In this document: piece by piece, positions 24,131-32,900 of the stretch
Layout of the letters: each line of letters starts with the position of its first letter
How positions within the stretch are numbered: the stretch's first letter is position 1
DNA from: Neobacillus massiliamazoniensis
Lineage (GTDB): Bacteria; Bacillota; Bacilli; Bacillales; Cytobacillaceae
Direction: 5' to 3'
Assembly (NCBI RefSeq): GCF_001048695.1
Contig: NZ_CVRB01000007.1
Location: forward strand, 62,001-126,000
Length of the DNA: 64,000 nt
Notes under the pieces: model-generated
Database searches by the model: none
Seen by the model: only the letters and a program-made list of their open reading frames with translations
Told to the model about the DNA's origin: nothing
Program-made: the position numbers and the translations under genes

Positions 24131-25261
24131 ATTTTTAAGATTGATTCCTGCATTAATATCTCGATTATGATGGGTATGACACTTAGGGCATTCCCATTCA
24201 CGTAAACCGAGATTTTTAACGTCTTTGTTTTGATAGCCACAACAGGAACAAAGTTGACTGCTTGCAAAGTTTTTTGCAACGGTTACTACTTGTTTACCGT
24301 ACCATTTCGCCTTGTATTCCATCATGCTTTTGAATTGTGACCATGATACTTCACTGATGGCTTTGGCAAGATGATGGTTTTTCATCATATTTGAAACGGA
24401 CAAATCTTCCATGCCGATTACGTCGTGGTTTTTGACAATCTCGGTGGAGATTTTGTCCAAGTAGTCTTTTCTTGCATTCGCAATCTTTTCATAGATACGT
24501 GCAACTTTCCTTTTGGCTTTGTACCAATTAGATCCACCTATTGTACGTCTGCTCATCATCTGTTGTGCTTTGGCTAATTTTCCCTCTAAGGTGCGGAAAA
24601 ACTTTGGATTAGAATAGATGGTTCCATTAGAAAGAATGACAAAGTCTTTTAAGCCAACATCAACTCCAATAGCCGAATTGGTTTTAGGTAATGCTGCTAC
24701 TTCTGTTTCAGTCGCTAAAGAAACAAAATATTTCCCCGAAGGATTACGTCTAATGGTTGCACTTAGTATACGACCTTCCACCTCACGACTTTTAGCAAAA
24801 CGGACAAGACCAAGCTTAGGTAGTTTAATATGTTGATCGAATACAGCGATGTTGTTATTTGTATACTTTGTCGTATAGGATTGAACTTTATTCTTTTTTG
24901 ATTTAAAACGAGGCTGTTGATTCTGTTTTTTGTAATAGCGAACATAGGAATCACTAAGATTTTCTACCGATTTTTGCAAAGCAATACTGTCTACTTCTTT
25001 TAAAAAAGGGTAATGTTTTTTTAGTTCGGGAAGGGATTTGATTGTTTCGTATTTGTTTAAATATTGACCTTTCCAATTATTAGATGTAAGTTGACCATTC
25101 TGTTTCATTTCTTCGACAATATACCAGTAGGCATCTCTTTCTTTTTGTTTGCCGAGAAAAAAATTGAATACAAAACGTGAACAACCTATGGTTTTATTAA
25201 TGAGTTCAATCTGCTTCTTGTTGGGATATAGGCGAAACTTATAGGCTTTATGAACTAACAC
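24086..25261 (-). CDS. tnpB: IS200/IS605-family RNA-guided endonuclease TnpB
   Basis: 391 residues from a GTG at 25261 with GAGGTG 6 bases upstream (an in-frame GTG at 25270 is the alternative). The N-terminal OrfB_IS605 HTH region starts HKAYKFRLYPNKKQ. The RuvC-like nuclease is complete: Asp in IGVDVGLKDFV, Glu in IGMEDLSVSNM, Asp in NRDINAGINL, with the zinc finger CSCCGY...CPKCH inserted between the last two. TnpB is a programmable DNA nuclease that cuts the empty donor site and helps retain the element. No TnpA transposase adjoins it, so it is an IS1341-type solo element moved in trans. It sits between bmr and bmrR. Confidence 0.93.
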   Translation of the reverse strand: MLVHKAYKFRLYPNKKQIELINKTIGCSRFVFNFFLGKQKERDAYWYIVEEMKQNGQLTSNNWKGQYLNKYETIKSLPELKKHYPFLKEVDSIALQKSVENLSDSYVRYYKKQNQQPRFKSKKNKVQSYTTKYTNNNIAVFDQHIKLPKLGLVRFAKSREVEGRILSATIRRNPSGKYFVSLATETEVAALPKTNSAIGVDVGLKDFVILSNGTIYSNPKFFRTLEGKLAKAQQMMSRRTIGGSNWYKAKRKVARIYEKIANARKDYLDKISTEIVKNHDVIGMEDLSVSNMMKNHHLAKAISEVSWSQFKSMMEYKAKWYGKQVVTVAKNFASSQLCSCCGYQNKDVKNLGLREWECPKCHTHHNRDINAGINLKNEAVKLLTAGTAGIA

Positions 25262-25411
25262 GAATTCCACCTCGCTTCACAAAGAACATTTGTTCTTATT
25301 ATACCACGTGATGGAAAGTTTTGGCTAACGCCAATCGAAATTCATCTCCCCTTATCGTTAGGCTGCGCCCTTCACACGATTGAAGAGGGAGTCTTCTTTC
25401 GAGAATGATAA

Positions 25412-25450
25412 AGAAGCGTATTCTTTTTAGTAAACAAAGAATACGCTTTT
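25412..25450 (-). terminator. Terminator of bmr
   Basis: AAGCGTATTCTTT and AAAGAATACGCTT form a perfect 13-bp stem with a 9-base loop, 7 bases beyond the bmr stop codon. The TnpB element lies beyond it. Confidence 0.8.
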
Positions 25451-25456
25451 GATTAC

Positions 25457-26620
25457 TTAAGCTGTGCGATATGATGGCTCTTTCCAAGCAAGGGTTAACC
25501 CAATACCGACTGATAATAAGACTGTTGCAAAATAAAACGGATAGTTTAAATTGATATCGAATAAAGTCCCGCCAATAATTGGTCCAATTACATTACCGAT
25601 ACTTGTAAACATTGAATTCATACCGCCAACAAATCCTTGTTCATTGCCGGCAATTTTGGATAAATACGTTGTCACAGCAGGTCGCATTAAATCAAATCCG
25701 AGAAATACTGTTGTTGTAACAAGTAAAATCGTAAAGTATGAGTTCACGGTTGTTACTAAAAATACAAGGATCGTCGAGAGAATGAGGCTATAACGAATTA
25801 AACGAATTTCACCTATCCATTTAGTAAAGTGATCGAATAATGCAACTTGAACAATCGCCCCTACAATGCCTCCGCCTGATATTATGATGGCAATGTCTTT
25901 CGATGAAAAGCCAAATTTATGATCGACAAATAGAGCAAATAACGATTCAAAGGCTGCCAAACCCAACTGTGTAATTAAAATAATCATGAAGGATATAAAA
26001 TACTGAGGTGCAAAAATACGTTTAATCCCTGTTTTTTGCCCTTTTACTTCTTCATTTTCAGGATTTCGTTCTGGCTCACGAAGTGCAATAATAGATAAAA
26101 CGGCTGCGAATAATGCTACGACTGCTGCACTGTAGAACGGTAAGCGAGAACCATACTCTGCTAAAAAACCTCCAATGCCAGGCCCAATAATATAACCTGT
26201 TGATATCGCTGCCGACATATATCCAAGCGCTTTTGCACGTGTATTAGCCGTTGTAATATCTGCAATAACTGCTGTTACAGCCGGCATCATGAATGCTGCA
26301 CTTACTCCGCCAAGCATTCGAGAAATAAAAAGAACCTCAACTGTTTTTCCGATTCCGAATAAAAACTCCGAAAAACTAAAAATTATTAGACCAATAACGA
26401 TCATCCTTTTTCGCCCAAATCGGTCTACCCAACGGCCTGCAATTGGAGACACAATTAATTGTGTGACAGCAAAAGCAGCCACCATATAGCCGACAACTGA
26501 TCCAGATAAATTTAACTCATCCATAATTTTGGGTGTAACTGGAATAACAAGGCCAATTCCTAAAAAGGCAATGAATAGATTCGTCAATACGATAGCTAAG
26601 GTCATGTTTTGTTTTTGCAT
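25457..26620 (-). CDS. bmr: Multidrug efflux MFS transporter Bmr
   Basis: 387 residues, ATG at 26620 with AAGGAGTAG upstream. It is very close to B. subtilis Bmr (389 aa) over the whole length: FLGIGLVIPVTPKIMDEL at the N-terminus, motif A GRWVDRFGRKRMIV between helices 2 and 3, motif C GPGIGGFLAEYGSRLPF in helix 5, and the FAPQYFISFMIILITQLGLAAFE middle section. Twelve membrane segments are expected; it is a proton antiporter for cationic drugs and dyes. A MerR-type promoter with a BmrR dyad lies upstream (26657-26687), so drug-bound BmrR should induce it. Confidence 0.94.
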   Translation of the reverse strand: MQKQNMTLAIVLTNLFIAFLGIGLVIPVTPKIMDELNLSGSVVGYMVAAFAVTQLIVSPIAGRWVDRFGRKRMIVIGLIIFSFSEFLFGIGKTVEVLFISRMLGGVSAAFMMPAVTAVIADITTANTRAKALGYMSAAISTGYIIGPGIGGFLAEYGSRLPFYSAAVVALFAAVLSIIALREPERNPENEEVKGQKTGIKRIFAPQYFISFMIILITQLGLAAFESLFALFVDHKFGFSSKDIAIIISGGGIVGAIVQVALFDHFTKWIGEIRLIRYSLILSTILVFLVTTVNSYFTILLVTTTVFLGFDLMRPAVTTYLSKIAGNEQGFVGGMNSMFTSIGNVIGPIIGGTLFDINLNYPFYFATVLLSVGIGLTLAWKEPSYRTA

Positions 26621-26656
26621 ATTGCTCTACTCCTTAAAAAATACCTTATAAAACAT

Positions 26657-26687
26657 AATGTAAAGCCTCCCCTAAGGGGAGAGTCAA
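26657..26687 (-). promoter_or_regulatory. BmrR-dependent bmr promoter (19-bp spacer)
   Basis: On the minus strand, -35 TTGACT (26687-26682) and -10 TACATT (26662-26657) are separated by 19 bp, two more than optimal, and the dyad CTCCCCTTAGGGGAG occupies the spacer. This is the standard MerR-family arrangement in which activator-induced DNA twisting realigns the two boxes, and it matches the known bmr promoter pattern. Confidence 0.88.
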
Positions 26688-26910
26688 CGAATTCATTACC
26701 AATTTTTTCGGTTTTGTCTTGAATCCATGCTTTTTAGAGGATAACTGAAATTTTTTTGTTTCTTCTTTGCTAACTTTCCCTTAAAGGGCAATTACAACAA
26801 AAAATCTTTTTCAAAGAATATGTTATAAAGGGTTCCTTGAATATTAAGAAGTTGTTTAGGGGATATTTTCAATTGGGAGATATTCCTTTAATGATTCTTA
26901 GGAGGACCTT

Positions 26911-29900
26911 ATGATTCTCAATAATGAAAAATTAAGAGCAAGAGGGCATGAGTTTGCTCTGACTCATGAAATATATGTAACCAACTCCCTAACCGCTCAT
27001 TCCTGGTCAAAGTTTCGGAAAGATATGGCTAGTTTGCATGCCTTTGCGGAACGTTTAAGTAACCATAAAGTACAGTGTAAGCAGCCTGCAGAAGATTGGT
27101 TGCTTGACCACATCAATTTTATGGAGACACAATCGCAAGCGGTTATTCGTAATTTGCCTAGAGCTACTCTTCAAAAGCTACCAAGATTAAGAACTAGCGG
27201 GGTGCCAAGAATATATGCCCTGTGCGAAGATTATCTGGAGCATGTGGACGGTCATTATGACGTTCACTCATTTGAAAACTACATAAAAGCATACCAAGAA
27301 GTTTCTGTACTTAAAGATATTGAGTGCTGGGCTCTACCTAATGCCATGCGAGTGAACATTATTCGTCGGCTAGCCAAAGTGATGCATGACGTCCGATATC
27401 GACACGAGGTATGTGATTCTATTTCATCCTTATTTGAACGAATTGGTGCAAAGAATTTGTCAGACGACAAAATACGGATTTTATTGGATCAAATTGCCAA
27501 TAAAAAACCATTTGGTCCAATCGAGATTGTCCATTTTGTCCGACACTTAAGTGAAATGGAGCCTGATATTCGAATCGTTCGTGACTGGCTAGCGACCTAT
27601 GTAGAGATCAATGAATCCAGCCTAGAGCAGATCGTTTCGTTGGAGCATCAACTTCAAGCGGAGCTTCAGGTGACTTGCGGAAACTTAGTGCAAAGTTTGC
27701 ATATTTTAGAGCGCCAGCCCTGGCGTTTAACGTTTACAAAAATTTCTCATATAGAACAAATCCTTCTATCTGACACAATTAGTGATTATGAAGGTTTGGA
27801 TTTAGCAAGCCGTGACTTACTTCGTGGACGTGTTGCAGAGATAGCCACCCAACTAAATATTCCAGAAACATTAGTAGCCGAGACGATCTTATCGCTCGCT
27901 AATTCCAATAGAGAAGACTCAGACAAAGCCGATGTCCTGCCTCGAAAGGCATGCGTGGCTTATTATTTACTCGATCCTCAAGGAATCATGGACATGCGTA
28001 CAGCACTCTTAACTGTAACTCGACCACGCAATTTGCCACACATAGCCATTCGGCGCCAGCCGTCATTCTTGTATTGGTCGAGCTCAATTTTACTATTTGT
28101 TGGATTAATGTTTCTGTCGGGGGCATGGATAACATCTGGAACAGCCATTCAGCCTGTAGCTTGGATTGCGATTATAGCCGCTCTTTTTTTACCAATCAGT
28201 GAATGGGTTATAACGATTGTGCATAAAGGTATCTGTCGATTCTGCCACCCTACTCCTCTTCTCCGGTACGATTTTTCCGAAGAATTACCGGAAGATGCTG
28301 GTACAATGGTGGTTATTCCAGTGATTTGGTCAAGTACGGAGGAAGTCGATGAGGTGGTCAATCGACTGTTGATTCACTATTTGGCTAATCGGCAAAATAA
28401 TATTTATTTTGGTGTATTGGCAGACTTTACAGACGCGTCGACCGAGACTCAATCAAATGATAAAGATCTGGTGACACATGCGATCAAACGAATCGATGCC
28501 TTGAGTGAGGAATATGGAGATGATAAATTTTTCCTATTTCACAGATCTCGTCTTTATAATCCCGTTGACAAAATTTACATGGGCTGGGAGCGTAAGCGTG
28601 GAAAAATAGTGGAATTTGTGGAGCTTTTATCAGGTAAAGAAAATACCAGCTTTACCACGATTCATGGAAAAAAAGATTTTCTGCAGAAGATTCGTTATGT
28701 ATTTACCGTCGATCAAGATACACAACTACCGATAGGTGTCGTAAGCCGTATGGCTGGAACGATTCATTATCCATACAACCGACCACGGTTTAATAAAGAG
28801 GAAACTCGCGTGTTAGAAGGGTATGGAATCCTGCAGCCACGTATTGGCGTGAACTTTGAGTCCACCCAAAAATCAAACTTCGCTTCACTTTGGGCTGGAG
28901 AACCTGGTATCGACCCCTATTCCTTTGCCGTTTCCAATGCATACCAAGACCTATTTGGTCATGCGGTCTTTGTGGGTAAAGGGATCTTCGACGTTGAGGC
29001 CTTTCGGAAAACATTGGTGAACCGTATCCCGGATCATCATGTCCTAAGTCACGATTTACTTGAAGGGGGATATCTTCGCACAGGGTTAACTTCTGACATT
29101 GAAGTAGTCGAGTCGTATCCAAGCACATTTTATGCGTACGAGCGACGTGCCCACCGATGGATTCGTGGAGATTGGCAGCTTATCAAGTGGTTAGGAAAAA
29201 CGTGCAAAGACCGTTATGGTGTGCCAAGGCGAATTGATTTATGTGGTCTGACCCGTTGGCAAATAATTGATAACTTGCGCCGTAGCCTCCTTCCCCCCAT
29301 TCTTTTATTAATAGCTTTGTTAGGATTGAAGGTTTTGCCTGGTCGAGTATGGGTATGGGAAACGATTGTTCTACTCACCATTTTTCTTCCATTTTTTTTT
29401 ACACTTGTTCAATGTGTGATTAGAAACGGAAGCGGTTGCAGTATGGGTATATATTTTTTGCAGAGTGCAGTTCAACTGATCACATTACCATTTACGGCTG
29501 TTCTTGCAGTAGATGCTATTTTACGCACACTTTATCGCCTGTTTATTAGCCGGCGCAATTTACTGGAATGGGTCACATTTGCAAAGACGGATAGCAGTCC
29601 TGAAAAAAGGCGAGTGTTTATGTATGAACCTGCTGGATACGTAGTAATTGCACTATTTGTCATTCTGGCATGGCTAGTCGGAGGGATTTTCGATCGTGCA
29701 ATTGGAATGATCGCATTGGTCATGTGGCTTTTGGCACGGACCATTATACAGCAATTAAACAAACCGCCAAGAACAGAACCCCGTATATGGTTGAATAGTG
29801 CACGCTCTGATCTCAAGGAACTAGCGAGGCAGATTTGGTCATTTTATGATAAATATGTTACTCAAGATGAATCTTGGCTGCCGCCAGATAACGTACAGTA

Positions 29901-32900
29901 TCATCCAAAGGAGGTCATTGCACACCGAACGTCACCGACCAATATTGGATTATATTTATCTTGTGTTATCGCTGCGCGCGATCTCGATTTCATCGATACT
30001 CCTGAAATGATCAGTCGAATCGAAGCAACGATGAAAACACTTGCTGGTATGGAAAAATGGAACGGGCATCTCTTGAACTGGTATGATACCTGTTCAACAG
30101 AGCCTCTTTTACCTCGATACGTTTCCACAGTTGATTCTGGTAACTTTGTTGCGTATCTGATGGTCGTTCGGCAGGGACTACAAGAATGGAAACAAAAAGA
30201 GGTACATTTCTATTCTCAAATCGAAAAAATAATGAAAGAAATTGATCAGTTTATTGAACAGACTGATTTCAAGTCTCTGTATAACACAAATGAGGACCTT
30301 TTCTGTCTTGGCTATCACGTCGATACAAACCAAAAAGATACGATCCTTTATGATTTACTAGCTTCGGAAGCAAGACAGGCGAGCTTTGTCGCAATTGCAC
30401 TTGGACAAATTCCGGTTTCTCACTGGTTTACACTAGCACGTACCATGACGATTTTTGGTAAATGCAAGACGTTATTATCTTGGTCGGGTACGATGTTTGA
30501 ATATTTGATGCCGAGACTGATCATGCGGACATATCGAAACACAATCTGGGACTCTACTTATCGAGGAGCCATTCACCGACAGCGAGAATATGCAGACAAA
30601 CATCAGCTTCCGTTTGGTATTTCAGAAAGTGGCTATTACGCATTCGACTATCAATTGAACTATCAATATCGGGCCTTTGGTGTTCCAGGACTTGGACTTG
30701 AACGAGGCCTCGAAAGGAATTTGGTTTTAGCACCATATGCTACGATCATGGCTCTTCCATATGCCGGTGAAGCTGGAATTAAAGCACTCCAGAGATTTAT
30801 CGACTATGGTGCGAAAGGCGAGTACGGGTTTTATGAAGCAGTTGATTTTACTAAAGCTAGAATGCCTAAGGGGAAAAATCACCAAGTAATACAGAGTTTT
30901 ATGGCTCACCATCAAGGCATGAGCATGTTAACTCTTGTCAATTTGTTGAAAGATGAAATTATGGTGAATCGATTCCATACTGACCCACGTGTATGTGCAA
31001 CCGATTTACTTCTACAGGAACGGGTACCAGCAAAACCTGCCCTGATTAAAGATCCACTGGGGATCGATGCAAAGACTCTGGAATTTGATCATAAGTCAGA
31101 TGAGACGGAACGGACGTTTACCGGGCCAACTCTCGTTCCGGAAGTTAACGTGCTGTCAAACGGTCGTATAACCAGTGTAAATACGAATGATGGAACAGGT
31201 ATGCTTACATGGAACGGGTTGGCAGTCACACGCTGGCGGGAAGACCCTGTTTTAGGTACATCGGGTCCGATTGTTTACATCCATGATGCCACTTCTGAAA
31301 AAACATGGAGTACAACAAGGTTCCCTTGTGAAGCTGCGATCGACACGAAAACTCTGTTTCGTATTGATAAAACAGCCTATGAAGGAACTTATGATGACAT
31401 TTCATCCAAACTTGAAGTGACTATTTCTTCCGAAGTTGACGCTGAGGTACGACGTCTTCAGGTGGTCAACAACAGCAGTGAAGATCGTACATTAGAAGTA
31501 ACGTCGTTCCTAGAGTTAGCGTTAGCAAACCAATCCGCAGACACTGCCCACCCCGCTTTCAACAAGTTATTCATCGAAACGAGTCACGATATAAAGGCAA
31601 AATGTTTGTTGGCAAAGCGTCGTCCGCGTGAGGAAGAAGAGGATGAGACGTGGGCAGTGCACACAATCTTTGTCGATGGATGTGAGAAAGGTGACTATGA
31701 GTTTGAAACAGATCGGGCAGAATTTATTGGACGTGGAAATACACTCCAAGTACCAAAAGCGATATTCTCACGCTTGCGTGGATCAACTGGTTCAGTTGTG
31801 GATCCTGCGTTTACCATGCGCCGTTGTATTCAATTGGCACCGAAAGAGTCCGCTACGATTTATCTGGTAACAGGTGTCGCTGAAAGCCGTGAACAGGCGC
31901 TTGAAATTGTTCAACGACTAGGTGATCCAAAGCAAGCAGATCGAACCTTCCATTTGGCATGGGTACGATCCCAAATCGATCTTAGGCAACTGCATCTAAC
32001 TTCGAAACAAGCCTTAGAAGCAAATCTTTTGGCGGGAAGGCTCCTTTTTACTCCGCCACTCACACAGCTTCGCCAGGATGCAATTTCACAAAATGCTTTA
32101 GGACAATCTTCCTTATGGCCGCTTGGAATTAGCGGTGACGCGCCAATTGTCTTAATTTCCGTCAAGAATGAAGCAGATATTCCGTTCGTTATTCTTTTAG
32201 TCAGTCAACACCAATACTTATGTACGATGGGGTTGGCGGTTGACCTAGTGATACTCGATGAAACTATCGGGGGCTATCAGGATCAGTTCATGAACCGTTT
32301 GCGTGAGAACCTCGCTATACGGGGGATTAGCAACATGAGACGGATTGTTGGATTAAAGGCATCTCAATTGTCAGAGGATGAACGAACCCTTCTCATTGCC
32401 GTTGCACGTGTCTTACTCCGTGCCGGAGGACCAAGCTTACGAGCACAATTGCGCATCGTTGAAGATGAAATAAAGCCCGTACAGCAGAGGACAGTGTCAA
32501 ATCAAGAAGGCCATTGGGAGCAGCAACCGTCTAGTATGGGAGCAAAAGGTGAATTTTTCAATGGTTGGGGCAGTTTTATCGAGGATGGATCCGCGTATCA
32601 AATTCATGTAAAAAGAGGAGCATATTTGCCGAGGCCATGGAGTAATGTCCTTGCCAATCCAAGATTTGGCTGCATCCTTACTGAATTAGGAACCGGTTAT
32701 AGCTGGTGGCGGAACTCACGGGAATGTAAGGTTACGCCTTGGACGAACGATCCAGTTCTTGACCAGCCTGGAGAATGCCTCTACTTGCGCGACCTCGACA
32801 AGAATCAAGTTTGGTCGGCCGCGCCCAAACCAGCAGGCGGTAATCGAACGTATACGGTAACACATGGATGGGGATATAGTCGAATTGAACAACAGGATGG

